Shown: in pieces, positions 11,134 to 22,711 of the stretch
Layout: each line of letters begins with the position of its first letter
How positions within the stretch are numbered: position 1 is the first letter of the stretch
Assembly (NCBI GenBank): GCA_037447655.1
Contig: JBBHKE010000769.1
Location: 35,729 to 99,728 of the forward strand
DNA: 64,000 nt
DNA from: Zygnema cylindricum
Lineage: Eukaryota > Streptophyta > Zygnematophyceae > Zygnematales > Zygnemataceae
Direction of reading: 5' to 3'
Translations under genes and position numbers: made by a program
Notes under the pieces: generated by a model
What the model was told of the DNA's origin: nothing
Database searches by the model: none
Seen by the model: only the letters and a program-made list of their open reading frames with translations

Positions 11134-12138
11134 GAAGCCTCTAGGATAATCCTGACCCCTTTGTGTTTAAGTAAAAATAAATGCCACCCTGGCTGACAAA
11201 AACTCTGACCAACTTCACCCCTGTGAAGACAAGACTCCCCTGAGTCGATAGCAAAAAGAATCTCTGAATTTGCTCCCCTGAGAAGTAAGTTATGGAGGGT
11301 CAAAGTTGACCTTTTGTACAGAAACTCTCTGGGAGAGGGGGTCCTATCTTCTAATTTTTCTAAGTCCTATCTCTCTCACAGACTCTATCTACTGATGTAC
11401 GGAACCAATCAGAATTGAGTTCCGTACGCAAAAGTACAGCTGCCGGTGTACTTTATGTACGGACATTGTACGACATGGCCAAAATGTCGACACATGTCAA
11501 ATCCGGATTCGGTGTCATAATCTCCAGAGATTCCACAATCCAACGGAATTTCGCCACGTGTCATCCGATGTGGCGATGGCCACAAACCGCCGAAATCTTC
11601 CTCCGCGATCTCGGCGCTAATCTCGGCCGTCCGATTAAAGTCGTCTTTAATCGTAGCCGTAATAAATACATGCGCGGTATTTGTTTCATTTACGAAACAA
11701 ATGCGCGGGTACTGATTTTTGTCCGTACCGTAAGTCGTACATTATATATTACTGGATCTATGTATCCCGTAATTCATTTCAGTTAAATGGTTTATCGCAC
11801 GTATACATATTTAAATAAATATCAAACTAAATGCTACGTAACACTACCGCTAGACTTAACGGCTAAGGCTACCGGCTACTTCCGTGTCTGCCGGCCGGCA
11901 GGTTCAAGGATCAAATCCTGCCGCCGGCACATACATTTTAATTAAATATATAAACCCTAATATAAAATTCCCGTAAACCTCAGGATAGCCAAGGTAGCCA
12001 TGGCTCTAGCTTCCTCTCCAATTTCTCAGTGACTGCGACAAGTTTGAGAGTTGGAGAGAGAAGTTAGGGATAGACTGCCTCGACTTCTATATTTCTTTTC
12101 AGACCTAGAAAATACTAATAAAACCATTAGTTTCTACA
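11088..12138 (-). repeat. copia-A 5' LTR
   Basis: This 1051-bp LTR is very similar to 5677-6732. It should hold the promoter and polyadenylation signals for the element on the minus strand. The target-site duplication CACCG follows at 12139-12143. Confidence 0.95.
11849..11929 (+). other. antisense tRNA-like block in copia-A 5' LTR
   Basis: Same block as at 6441-6522. Here the A-box-like part reads acttaacggctaagg and the B-box region reads caggttcaaggatcaaatcc. It lies 210-290 bases from the LTR start, antisense to the element. Confidence 0.5.
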
Positions 12139-12149
12139 CACCGTAATTA

Positions 12150-12956
12150 GCGTACTTTCGCATGTAACCGAAACTTAGTCTTGTTACTATGTTTTTTAGC
12201 CAAGATTCTCCGTACAACTTTCACAGTATTGGGTTGAAAACGCAAATAACTTGTTACTTAAAAATGTGACTTACGTAGATGTACGAAACAATGTGATAGA
12301 TGAAATGGTACACAAAATGAGGCGAAACTTCCACTCGGCTTCAATTTGAGGCGTCTCTCCGCACGCTGTACATTTTTTGTGACTTCGTAATGTCCGTATG
12401 CCACATTTTTGACGTGTCAAAACCCTAAATTACCTTTCGCTGTCGCACAGAAATGCGGTTTCGTTTTTCGTTTCCCACTTGCCGACAGGTGCCCAATAGT
12501 TTTCCTACGCCGTATGTGTGAAGACACGTGTAATTGAGAGTGACGCCCCCTATACGAAAATCAGCGCACGGAAAACAGTACGCACATGTTGGAAACGTGC
12601 AGTGTGATTCTTTTTTTGGTACTCCGCGCACAAAAATTGTAAAAAACTTCCGACACGTGCGACGGCGTCTGTCTATTCGCTCACCTTATTGGACTTTATT
12701 TCAAATCACCTTGCGAGGTGATTTGATGTAAAGTTTGAATATGTGCTGAAAGGACGGGAAAGTGGGTCAAAATGCGCTAGGCGACAAATTGCATCGCACT
12801 AAACGACAAACTATTGTACGTATAAAGTTTAATGGTAACGCAACTTACGGTGGTAATTTCTATTTTTTGGTATGGCTGCGGATTTTCTCGCTTTTTTCTG
12901 AGTTATGGAAGAAATCGACAGAAATAACTGTAACTTTAGCACATGCGAAAGTACCC
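12150..12956. mobile_element. PIF/Harbinger-like MITE, TTA target duplication (copy 1)
   Basis: The ends are GCGTACTTTCGCATGT at the left and ACATGCGAAAGTACCC at the right, inverted with one mismatch, and flanked on both sides by TTA (12147-12149 and 12957-12959). A 3-bp TTA duplication is characteristic of PIF/Harbinger elements. No transposase is present. Part of the left interior (about 12150-12280) recurs at 23484-23612. Copia-A inserted 4 bp to its left. Confidence 0.7.
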
Positions 12957-13596
12957 TTAGTCCTTAAACGCGTGGTGTACACTGTGTATCGCTATTAGTG
13001 TTGGTAATTTTGTTGTTACTTAAAACATATTTTCTCCGTACACTCTTGTCCGATTTTCAATTTGAGACCGTCAATCGGAAGCTGGGAATCTTGCCTTTCA
13101 TTCGCAACCGTCAGATATAAACACCGACATTTGTGTACGGAGAAAAGATGTTTAAAGAGACGAAAAAAACATTAACACTAATAACGATTCACAGTGTAGT
13201 ATCCAATTGTACGTACGCACAAGATAATGGTATTCCGGGACATAATCCGTACAGCTGCGACGGTTTGCGCACGGGTCTCGTGCAAAGTTATGCCGTCGTC
13301 TTGATTGCCGGTCGTTATCTCTGAATCAGGCTGCCGGTTGGTATTTGAAAGGTACACCGTGAATCATTATTAGACTATATAAATTATTAGTATCAATAAT
13401 AAATTAGGGTGACTTCCATTAGACGAAAAATGAGGTTGTTTACAGAAATTCGGACCTCTCCGTACTACGCCGTACTTCTTATTTTGTTTTTATATGGAAA
13501 ACAACATTACAGAGAATCTTGCCAATATTCTCCAAAAGTTTGGGAGTTAACTATGACCGTTGGATGTTTTTTTCGCGAAGCATTCGCTTTGAAAGT

Positions 13597-13644
13597 TTAT
13601 GTAATTGGTGATGTACCTCGCGAGGTACATCACGAATTACATAA
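13597..13644. repeat. 48-bp near-perfect palindrome
   Basis: Two 24-base arms, starting ttatgtaatt and meeting at gtacctcgcgaggtac, are inverted complements with one mismatched pair and no loop. It lies within an otherwise unremarkable open frame (13409-13870) that I do not consider a gene. It could be a dimer junction of a small element or a cruciform-forming site. Confidence 0.9.
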
Positions 13645-14477
13645 TTTTTTGAGCCGCGACACGTTGGATAATAAGCATACATGTCAAGATGACAACCAAC
13701 GCAAATCAAAAAAATCTCGCACACGTATACGCATTAAAAAATCCAACAAAAAGTACAAACGAAATGCCGTAACGTACTTTCGTCCCGCTATTTGTGTTAG
13801 CGCCCATTCGTCACACTATTTTTGGAAACGCTCATTCGTCACGCGAAAAAACATAAACCCTAGAAAATGAGGTGGCATCTGACAAGGCGTCTACAAAGAG
13901 TACACAAAGAGTCCATAATGGTAACCTTCCATCAGGCGTTCCCAGTAATCGTACGAACACGTTTACTGGGAGTAAAATTTGTAACACCCATCCATCAGGT
14001 CGTGCTAGTGAATGAGGTGTAAGATTGCGAGTGGTACCACGTAGGATCCTGTTGAGCTGCCCGGGAATAATCAATCATTTCGAAAAGGACAAAATCGTAA
14101 GCTGCATATGTGTACGGGCAGACGCCGATTAAAATATCTAGTAGCGTCACACTAATGTACAATTTGAACGTTCTTAGGGTTGTCGTTGTAACAACGGCCA
14201 CGAAAACCGTTGCAAAATTAAAGTTTATGAAGGAGGCGTGACAGGATGTCCGGTGACCAAGATTTTGTCGGCGAACAGATTTTGTCGTCGAACAGGGTGG
14301 TTTTTTTGACGTTAGAAGGTACACGCCATTTGCCACATGTAACTTTAGAGCTTCACGTCCGTCGTGGATTGACGCTGAATTTACAAGTGGTCCAATACAC
14401 GCGTCCTGTAATCGTTAACTCTCCTCTTGAGGACAGTCGGAGGAGACTCGCCAGGTACTGGATTGAAGGGGCGTTTG

Positions 14478-15444
14478 TGTAACAGCAATAGCGGATCGAA
14501 CTTGTTTATAAAGGGGTATTTAGGTGTTATGATTATAGAGTACTAAATTTGGTAGACGCCCGCAAAAGAATCACGCTATTTGGAGTTATATTTTAAAAGT
14601 TATAGCGATGGGTGTATTTAGGTGACAGCGTGGGGTCTAAATAACAAGTGGGTATCATTGAAACGGGTTAAGGGTCAAATTAGTACCGAAATTACGCGCG
14701 TACGTTTCATAAAGTTCTAATGAAACGTTTAGTATGCACGGTACTTCGTTTCGTACAAATTTTGGTACGAAACGTCACTTTCACTTAAGGGAATTTCGTA
14801 GGAAGTTTCGCGTGCGAAATTTGTTATGCACGATCGTGCGAAGTCGCGTTTCGTTTGGCGCGCAATTTTGCACGTAAATGTTACGTAGTGAAACGTAACG
14901 TTTGATTGGTTAGTAAAGCGCTAAGTAGTTAGTAAGAGATTTCGCACGTTTTTGCATTGGTCAGTCTGAGTCTTTGCTGATCAATGATTGGCCCAGGTAA
15001 AAGCCTGTTAAAACGGAGCGTTGACTCTGGCCTGGCGAGTCCAGGGCGATGATGGATAAATAGTGAAGTGTAAGAGGAGAGTAGACATCTTTTCCTTTGG
15101 AAAAGTTGGTGGAAATTCCGGCTGATCTTGGTCCTGAGCGATTAATACCAAATTGGAGAAAAGGCATTTTGCATTGAAATCTCTTACTAACTAAATAGTG
15201 TTTTAGTAGTTAAGAGATAGAATTATTAAGAGTGGAGAGTAGAGGAAACACTTTAAATTGAACGGTTGAGCCACGAGGGCAAGAGACCAAGCTAATGTTA
15301 TGTGGACAGAAGCTTCTATTCAATTAAAGTTTATCCTTATGTGAGTGTTTTCCAATGTGGATGTGTAATTTCCAATGTGTGGAATGTGTGGTTGGAATTG
15401 TTTGTAGTAATGGGATTTTCTAAGAGGTAGGAGATCCTGTTACA
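14478..15444 (+). repeat. gypsy 5' LTR
   Basis: This 967-bp LTR runs TGTAACAG to TGTTACA and matches 21300-22267 apart from one indel. It includes a stretch at about 14690-14900 dense in cgtttcgta-like words and short inverted repeats, including gcacgatcgtgc. Confidence 0.97.
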
Positions 15445-15446
15445 TA

Positions 15447-15458
15447 TGGTATCAAAGC
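15447..15458 (+). promoter_or_regulatory. gypsy primer-binding site
   Basis: TGGTATCAAAGC begins two bases after the LTR. It matches 11 of 12 bases of the complement of the 3' end of initiator-Met tRNA (TGGTATCAGAGC). This is the conventional priming mode, unlike the internal-tRNA site of the copia elements here. Confidence 0.85.
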
Positions 15459-16226
15459 TTTGGTTAGAACCAGGGAGAAGTTTGCTCACCCGAAAATCGA
15501 TTGCCGTGACCGGTGAGGGTGCTCTAACCTGTGTCGGTAAGAACCACAATGTGAAGTGGTAGGGGATTGGAGGGAAACTGAGTGATCACACTGCCAGCGG
15601 CCGCTGGTTAGATGTGGGGCGTGCTCAGGTCCTAAGGACTAAGGCGGGGGTGGGCAGTGTAGCCACCGCTGAAGCTCACTCCAATTACCTAGAGGCCAAA
15701 CAAACTTGCCTTCTCCTAGCAATGATTCATGTGTAGAGGGAGGGCTTGAAGCCATGAAGGGTGAGGATGTGAGGATTATTAGAACAAAAGATCCTGATGT
15801 AGTGGGAAATGGGGAATTTGCTAATGGAGGAGAAGGAAAGTGGAGTACTTTACTTCTTCAAGAGCAAAGGAGTCCAGAAAATGACTCAAAACTTTTCAAA
15901 CCCTAAATTGTTACCTTTGATTGATTTCAGTTTTGCTGTTGCAAAATTTATGGTGAAATCTTACCTTTGAGAGCTTTCAATTTTTGCTATTGCAAAATTG
16001 GTGGGAAATTCTTACATTTCTGTTTCAATGTTGGGAAATTGAAAATTTGAATTTGTACTAACTTATTGTCAATGTCTTTTTAATTTCTCAGATCTTGATC
16101 TTTTCAAAGGATTTGTTAAGGAGAAGAAGTTTTGGATTGGAGCAATCTAAGGACTTCAAATCTGCATCAAATTTCTTTGGGAAATTATACTCTATCTTTC
16201 CTTTTGCTTGATTTAATTGTGTGATA
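15459..16226 (+). other. gypsy untranslated leader
   Basis: About 770 bases lie between the primer-binding site and the likely gag start. The only longer open frame (15706-15906, 66 codons) has no recognised motif. The second half contains a repeated ttttgctattgcaaaatt-like segment. This is the expected place for packaging signals, but none can be identified by eye. Confidence 0.6.
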
Positions 16227-17316
16227 ATGGCAAATTCTGCATGGAAACGTGAAATGGAGAATGCTTTGAATGTGTTGAAGATGCGAACTGTGAAATTGGT
16301 CAAAAGATTTAATAATCATTGCTACCGCTGTGGATGAAACCATTTCCGAATTGAAAAGTGAATTGAAAGTTGTTAAAGAAAATGGAAATGTTTCAAATGA
16401 GAAATTAGATGAACTTATTAGCTTAATTCAGACCAACAATAATATGAATGACCAAAAGGGTGAGAGTAGTAAAAGAAATGCCAGTTTTAGGGAGGATGAT
16501 CATGATAGACCTAAGAAGATAAGAGATCTGAAATTGTCTATTAGTGAGGCACCATCGTTTGATGGTAAGAAGATTGATGAGTTGGATGCTTGGATTTTTC
16601 ATATGGAGTATTATTTGGAATCTAGAAATTGTGATCGTGATGATTACACTTCTTTTGCTGTTAGTTGTCTGAAAGGTGATGCTCAGATTTGGTATTATAC
16701 CCAGAGAAGATCTAAATTGATTCCTGATAATGCTGATTGGGAAACTTTTAAAACCGCGATCAAATCGCGTTTCTTGTCTGTCACTTTTAAATCCAGAATG
16801 GAAGAAAAGTGGCTGAATTGTAAGCAGAATGGATCTGTGAAGGATTATATTGTGGAATTTGACTCATCTAGTATTCATGTCATAGGTTTGACTGATGAAA
16901 TGGCTAAATTGCATTTCTTGAACTATTTGAATCCTATACTGAAATCTGAGCTAAAACATCAAAATTTTAATAATTTGAAGGAATTACAAGATAAGTCATT
17001 GGAATTAGAGGATCAGTTGGGGTATAATCGGGAAACTCGATCACTCAGGGGTAATTTAAATGAAGTATCACAGTGGGATGAGGAGGAATTTGTTGAAGAG
17101 GGAATGAATGCTGGACTGGTGAATAGGCAAAATATCTTCAGGGGAAATCAAAGGGGTGGACATAGCGTTAATGCAGGAAATAGATTTAACATTAGAGGGG
17201 GGTGTACATTAAAAGTCCTAAACCAAACATTAATGCCCAGAAGTCTAACCTTACCATTCCCACATGCACTATTTGTCAGAAAAGGGGTCATAGAGCATTT
17301 GAGTGTGCACAATTGA
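16227..17316 (+). pseudogene. gypsy gag (capsid)
   Basis: The best start is the ATG at 16227 (MANSAWKREMENALNVLK). A frameshift near 16290-16310 joins it to the long frame from 16330. That frame carries a coiled, charged N-terminus and then the retrotransposon Gag core: APSFDGKKIDELDAWIFHME, FAVSCLKGDAQIWYYTQRRS, WETFKTAIKSRF and VKDYIVEFDSSS. The frame is lost near 17198 at a run of six G, just before the zinc knuckles. The protein forms the virus-like particle. Confidence 0.88.
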
Positions 17317-17549
17317 AAAAGATTAACTGTTATAACTGTGGAGAGGAGGGACATTTTAGTAGAGAGTGCACAAAACCCAAAAAGAAAGTCACTTGTTTCA
17401 AATGTGGAGGTCCAGATCATTACGCTAAAGACTGTACAGATAAAGGTTCTCTCAAAACAGTCGATGTAAATGAAGGTCTCCAAGAGGATATTGCATTATA
17501 TCTAGCTGAGCAGGAAGCCCAGGAGGTGGGAAACGGAAAGGACTACTGA
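17202..17549 (+). pseudogene. gypsy nucleocapsid, three CCHC zinc knuckles
   Basis: This frame contains three Cys-x2-Cys-x4-His-x4-Cys knuckles: CTICQKRGHRAFEC (residues 22-35), CYNCGEEGHFSREC (43-56) and CFKCGGPDHYAKDC (65-78). They bind element RNA for packaging. The frame follows gag after a shift at a G-run and ends before the protease, which is again in a different phase. Confidence 0.92.
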
Positions 17550-17595
17550 AAGTCCTCAAATTAGTCAACTGGATCCAGAAGTTAAAGAGTTAACT

Positions 17596-18214
17596 TTGGA
17601 GGGCAAATTAATGAATGGAAAAGTTAGGATAGCTGAATTTATTATGATTCTCACTACACTGCATAGTTTAAAGAATCCTTCTGGTGAAATTCTCAACAAC
17701 AGACCTATGTTAGGACAGCTAAGTAATGACGACACCAGACACAGTTTGATTAGATTCGAGTCATTAGTGGAAGGAAAGCCGTTGAAAGTAATGGTTGATT
17801 CAGGTGCCACACATAATTTTATTTCACATAAGTTTGTAGAGGAAAATAAAATTCCTACTGTCATAAGGGAAAAAGCCTTTACATGTTCAAGTGGCAAATG
17901 GTAATAAGTCCACATTAGACTTACAAACTGACACGATAGAAGTTGATATCCAGGGTCATAAAATGAAAGTTGTGTGTGAAATAATGAATTTGGGAAGTGA
18001 AGAACTAATTCTGGGAAAGCCTTGGTTAACAGAACATAATCCTCAAATTAATTGGGAAATTAATACCTTAAAAGTGAAGTCTGAAAACGGTTGGAAGGTT
18101 TTGCAAGCATTATCTCCTAAGAAATTGCATAGGAATCATATAAATAACATAACCAGATTGGGAGTAGAAGGTTTGATTTCCGCTAAACAATTTAAAAAAG
18201 CATTTAAAAGATAA
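17596..18214 (+). pseudogene. gypsy aspartic protease
   Basis: Frame 17596-17904 includes VMVDSGATHNFISHKF (residues 65-80), with the DSG catalytic triad of a retropepsin. After a shift at about 17895 the domain continues at 17891-18214 with VDIQGHKMKVVCEIMNLGS and ELILGKPWLTEHNPQINWE, the usual C-terminal half. It processes the polyprotein. The junction at cggtaataag is a likely single-base indel. Confidence 0.88.
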
Positions 18215-18230
18215 AACAAATCATGCTTTC

Positions 18231-19431
18231 TTGTTATTAGTAACTGAGGCAGTTACTGATGAAGGGGGGGGAGAAAACACTAACATTCATGTTATTCCTG
18301 AATCAGACACCACTAAAAATCTTGAAAAACAAAAATATGATTTTGTAACTGACATTAATACACCTGATGCTACTATTAAGGATTTGATTTTTGAATTCCG
18401 GGATGTTTTTCCAAGTGATTTACCCTCAGGAAGGCCACCTTCCCGAGATGTAGAACATGTTATTAACTTGGAACCTGGATGTAACCCTCCTGTCACAGGA
18501 ATTTATAAGCACAGTTTCTTTGAGCAAGAGGAGTTAAAGAAACAGATCAAAGAACTCCTAGAGAAAGGACATATTCAACCCAGCAAATCACCGTACGGAG
18601 CACCAGTTCTTTTCGTCAAAAAGAAGGACGGAACGTTGAGAATGTGCGTCGATTATCGTAGTCTGAACAAGATTACGGTGAAGGATAAGTATCCGTTACC
18701 TTTAATTTCTGATTTGATAGATCGTTTAAAAGGTGCTAAAGTATTTTCATTGATTGACCTGCGTAGTGGCTTTAATCAGGTGCCAATTAGAATTGAGGGA
18801 TGTTGATAAAACTGCTTTCAGAACTAGAGTGGGTCATTTTGAATGGATCATGATGCCATTCGGCTTAACGAATGCACCGCCTACTTACCAAAGATTAATG
18901 AACCAAACCTTTTCAGATTACATAGATGAGTTTGTCCAAGTGTTTATAGACGATATTTTAGTCTATAGTGAATCTAAAGAACAACATGTAATTCATTTAA
19001 AAAGAGTGTTGGAAAGGTTAAGAGAAAGAAAATTATATGGAAAATTGTCAAAATCTAGTTTTCTTAAAAATGAACAATTATTTTTGGGACATATAGTTAG
19101 TGGGGAAGGTGTTAAAACAGACCCATCCAAAATTTTAGCAATCCAAAACTGGAAACAACCTACTAATGTCACAGAAGTTAGATCGTTTTTGGGATTGGCC
19201 ACTTACTACAGGAAATTTATAAAGAACTTCAGTATGATCGCTGCACCGTTGACGGATTTACTTCGGGAAAAAGAGACGTTTGTGTGGGGAGCTGATCAAG
19301 AGAGAGCATTCGAGGAACTAAAAGGGAAGTTGACCTCTGCCCCTACACTGGTGTATCCTGACCCTGCTGGAGAATTTGAAGTTCTGATCACTACAGATGC
19401 ATCTGACAAAAGGTCTAGGTGCAGGTCATAA
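18231..19431 (+). pseudogene. gypsy reverse transcriptase
   Basis: Frame 18231-18806 holds [37 protein letters not shown] and [12 protein letters not shown] with the first catalytic Asp. Frame 18754-19431 continues with MPFGLTNAPPTYQRLMNQ, FIDDILVYS with the catalytic Asp pair, the GHIVSGEGVKTDPSK block, and VRSFLGLATYYRKFI. The shift falls at gagggatg near 18798, where the family would have one fewer G. A second shift near 19410-19425 follows TTDAS of RNase H, at an A-run and a G-pair. Catalytic residues are intact. Confidence 0.93.
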
Positions 19432-20756
19432 GTCAAAAAGTCGGCAAACACTTTCATCCAATTGCTTTTGAGTCCAGAAAATTCAATGATGCTGAAAAGA
19501 ACTATACAGCACAAGAAAAAGAATTACTTGCAATTGTACATGCATTGGTGAAATGGCGATGTTATTTGCATAATAAAGAATTTACAGTTCACTGTGATAA
19601 TAAAGCACTTTCTTATTTGCAAAGATTAAGTGATGCACAGATTATGACTGGCAGACAGGTTAGGTGGATGCAAAAATTAGCATATTTCAAATTTAATGTC
19701 AAACATATTCCTGGGAAGACAAATGTAGTTGCAGATCCTTTAAGTAGATGTTTTGAAATAAGTGTTATGGTTCAAGATGAATTGTTTTTAGATACAGTTA
19801 GATATGGTTATGATAAAGATCCTTATTTTGTTGTGATTTGCAAGAATATTTCGGGAGGGAATTCTGACCCACTGAATGAGAGGCATGTCAAAAACTTTAG
19901 AATAGAAGATGGTTTACTGTATTTGCGAACAGGGGATAGGTTATGCATTCCTGAAATGGGAGACTTGAGAAAACAACTTTTACAGGAAGCCCATGAGCAT
20001 TTAGGACATCTTGGTCGAGATAAAACTCTTAGTCGGTTGCAGAGTAGATTGTTTTGGCCAGGGATGGCAAAGGAGGTGTCGAGACACGTGGAAAGTTGTG
20101 TCCCTTGCCAACAGAGTAAACCTAGTAACCAGAAACCTAGAGGTCTCTTAAAACCTTTAGATATCCCCGAAAAACCATGGGAATCTGTCAGTATGGATTT
20201 TATTGTCAGGTTACCAGCTACATCTAGAAGAAATGACAGTATCATGGTCGTAGTCGATAGGTTCAGTAAAATGGCAATCTTTATCCCTTGTAAAACTACT
20301 CATTCAGTTGTAGATATTGCAAAGTTATATTTTGACAACGTGGTCAGACATCATGGAGTTCCCCTGTCTATAGTCAGTGATAGAGATTCTAAATTTACAT
20401 CTGCATTTTGGAAAGAATTGCAGCAAAACTTAGGCACTGAATTGAAGATGAGTACTGCTTATCATCCTCAGACAGATGGACAGACAGAAAGGATGAATCG
20501 TACACTAGAGGAAATGCTCAGGACTGTTTGCAGTGGAGTTCAGAACACATGGGAATCTAAACTGCCATTAATGGAATTTGCATACAATTCATGTAAACAT
20601 GCTAGTACAGGATTCTCGCCATTTAAGGTTGCATACGGATACCAACCTAGAGAAGCATTGGACTTAATAACAGGGGTCACTCAAGAGAATAGGGGTTCTG
20701 GAACAGAGTTTTGGGAATACTTCAAACAATTTGGAAAACTGTCCGGGATTCATTAG
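19419..20756 (+). pseudogene. gypsy RNase H and integrase
   Basis: The first part completes RNase H, with FNDAEKNYTAQEKELLAIVH (Glu) and FTVHCDNKALSYL (Asp), ending at KTNVVADPLSR. The integrase then shows an HHCC zinc domain (HEHLGHLGRDKTL to CVPCQQSK), SMDFIVRLP with the first Asp, IVSDRDSKFTSAFW with the second, and TDGQTERMNRTLEEML with the Glu. The triad is complete. The frame breaks near 20720-20750. Confidence 0.93.
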
Positions 20757-21251
20757 TGGAGGCACAAAGGAGGCAAGAATTAAATGCTAACCGTAAACGG
20801 GGTGATTGGGTGTTACGCACAGGTGACAAGGTTTGGCTTTCTACAACTCATTACAGGTGCAAGATTGAGGGACAATCGGATCCTACGGGGAAATTTGCCC
20901 CTAAGTACATTGGACCATTTACTGTAATCGAGATGATATCGTCAGTTGCTGCCAAATTGGATTTTCCGCCTTCAACAAAAATTCATCCAGTGATACAACA
21001 TCAGCCAACTGAAACCAGCGAATCTTCGACCAACAGAAAGAGAACTGGAATTGGATCCCTCAATAATTATAGAACCTGAAGTCCACAGATGGGTAATAGA
21101 TTGGGTTGGTCAACGGTTCAAGGTTGGTGATACTATATTCTGGCAAGTGCATTATCTAGGAAGGCCTGAAGATGAGTTGACTTTAGAGGATAAAAATTCT
21201 GAGTTTTTACAAAGGTATTGGAGGGATAATAATATAGAAGTCCCGTCTTGA
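20711..21251 (+). pseudogene. gypsy integrase C-terminus with chromodomain-like end
   Basis: Frame 20711-21079 carries the GPY/F-type region (GDKVWLSTTHYRC; KYIGPFTVIEMISSVAAKL). After another shift, 21051-21251 reads HRWVIDWVGQRFKVGDTIFW then VHYLGRPEDELTLEDKNSEF, an aromatic-rich module resembling a chromodomain. Such domains guide chromovirus integration to heterochromatin. The chromodomain call rests on position and a few aromatic residues, so it is less certain than the integrase call. Confidence 0.7.
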
Positions 21252-21285
21252 GAATTAAATGTGTTTAACTGAGGTCAGTTAAAAA

Positions 21286-21299
21286 TAAGGAGGGGATGA
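21286..21299 (+). promoter_or_regulatory. gypsy polypurine tract
   Basis: A purine-rich run, ataaggaggggatga, lies directly against the TGTAACAG start of the 3' LTR. Confidence 0.8.
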
Positions 21300-22267
21300 T
21301 GTAACAGCAATAGCGGATCGAACTTGTTTATAAAGGGGTATTTAGGTGTTATGATTATAGAGTACTAAATTTGGTAGACGCCCGCAAAAGAATCACGCTA
21401 TTTGGAGTTATATTTTAAAAGTTATAGCGATGGGTGTATTTAGGTGACAGCGTGGGGTCTAAATAACAAGTGGGTATCATTGAAACGGGTTAAGGGTCAA
21501 ATTAGTACCGAAATTACGCGCGTACGTTTCATAAAGTTCTAATGAAACGTTTAGTATGCACGGTACTTCGTTTCGTACAAATTTTGGTACGAAACGTCAC
21601 TTTCACTTAAGGGAATTTCGTAGGAAGTTTCGCGTGCGAAATTTGTTATGCACGATCGTGCGAAGTCGCGTTTCGTTTGGCGCGCAATTTTGCACGTAAA
21701 TGTTACGTAGTGAAACGTAACGTTTGATTGGTTAGTAAAGCGCTAAGTAGTTAGTAAGAGATTTCGCACGTTTTTGCATTGGTCAGTCTGAGTCTTTGCT
21801 GATCAATGATTGGCCCAGGTAAAAGCCTGTTAAAACGGAGCGTTGACTCTGGCCTGGCGGAGTCCAGGGCGATGATGGATAAATAGTGAAGTGTAAGAGG
21901 AGAGTAGACATCTTTTCCTTTGGAAAAGTTGGTGGAAATTCCGGCTGATCTTGGTCCTGAGCGATTAATACCAAATTGGAGAAAAGGCATTTTGCATTGA
22001 AATCTCTTACTAACTAAATAGTGTTTTAGTAGTTAAGAGATAGAATTATTAAGAGTGGAGAGTAGAGGAAACACTTTAAATTGAACGGTTGAGCCACGAG
22101 GGCAAGAGACCAAGCTAATGTTATGTGGACAGAAGCTTCTATTCAATTAAAGTTTATCCTTATGTGAGTGTTTTCCAATGTGGATGTGTAATTTCCAATG
22201 TGTGGAATGTGTGGTTGGAATTGTTTGTAGTAATGGGATTTTCTAAGAGGTAGGAGATCCTGTTACA
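21300..22267 (+). repeat. gypsy 3' LTR
   Basis: A 968-bp direct repeat of 14478-15444, with one extra G near 21861. It is followed by target duplication GTTTG. Confidence 0.97.
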
Positions 22268-22711
22268 GTTTGCGTCGAGAATTCAAAATCGGACGGTGGG
22301 AGTTTCGCCAAAAAGTATGGAGAATCTTAACGAACTTTTAGTAAACATCTTTTGTAAAAAAAAAAAAAACAGTACGACCTAATACGGAAAGGTACTTTTT
22401 CCAGTAAACAACCCCACTTTTTGCCCTATGGAAGGTTACCCTAAGTTGTGTTGAACGATGACCTGGTTCGCACGTACATGGTACACAAATGAAGATTTTT
22501 GGTCGGTGTAAAAATCATTGACGATTTTCAATATCCGATCTTAACTCACGTGGTACCACACAATTGTGAACACGTGGATTACAGACTTTGCGCAATGGAA
22601 TTTCGTTAAAATTGTAGCATTCTGTAATGTTGGCCGTACAATTACAGAATGTCCTAATGGAACTTCATCCTTAGTGTCATTGATTCTAATTTGTGTATCA
22701 ATACCATTGTG

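Larger units (their letters stand above)
5677..12138 (-). mobile_element. Ty1/copia LTR retrotransposon copia-A, complete
   Basis: The element is bounded by LTRs of about 1.05 kb with TG...CA ends (on the minus strand tgtagaaac... to ...gagtttca) and flanked by a perfect 5-bp target-site duplication, CACCG (5672-5676 and 12139-12143). On the minus strand the order is LTR, primer-binding site, gag, protease, integrase, reverse transcriptase, RNase H, polypurine tract, LTR. Integrase before RT identifies Ty1/copia. The coding region is interrupted by several frameshifts and so is annotated in pieces. Copia-C (43683-50132) belongs to the same family in the opposite orientation. Confidence 0.95.
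14478..22267 (+). mobile_element. Ty3/gypsy LTR retrotransposon (chromovirus-like), complete
   Basis: The element spans 7.8 kb with LTRs of 967 and 968 bp, TGTAACAG...TGTTACA ends, and a perfect 5-bp target duplication GTTTG (14473-14477 and 22268-22272). The order PBS, gag, three zinc knuckles, protease, RT, RNase H, integrase, chromodomain-like C-terminus, PPT is that of a chromovirus. The two LTRs appear to differ by one single-base indel (cctggcgag versus cctggcggag), which indicates a very recent insertion. The coding region is nevertheless split into about nine frames. Confidence 0.96.
13920..22440. mobile_element. ggtaacc-family TIR element, copy 2, split by gypsy insertion
   Basis: The left end GGTAACCTTCCATCAGGC (13920-13937) and the right end, complement of GGTAACCTTCCATAGGGC (22423-22440), are inverted repeats matching copy 1 at 4837-5613. 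The interior also matches copy 1 in reverse orientation. The gypsy element 14478-22267 with its GTTTG duplication interrupts it; without it the element is about 726 bp. This orders the events: TIR element first, gypsy second. Confidence 0.8.

Noticed and set aside
13409-13870. 153-codon open frame
   Set aside because: It spans the 48-bp palindrome and repeat fragments, and no domain is recognisable; a chance frame.
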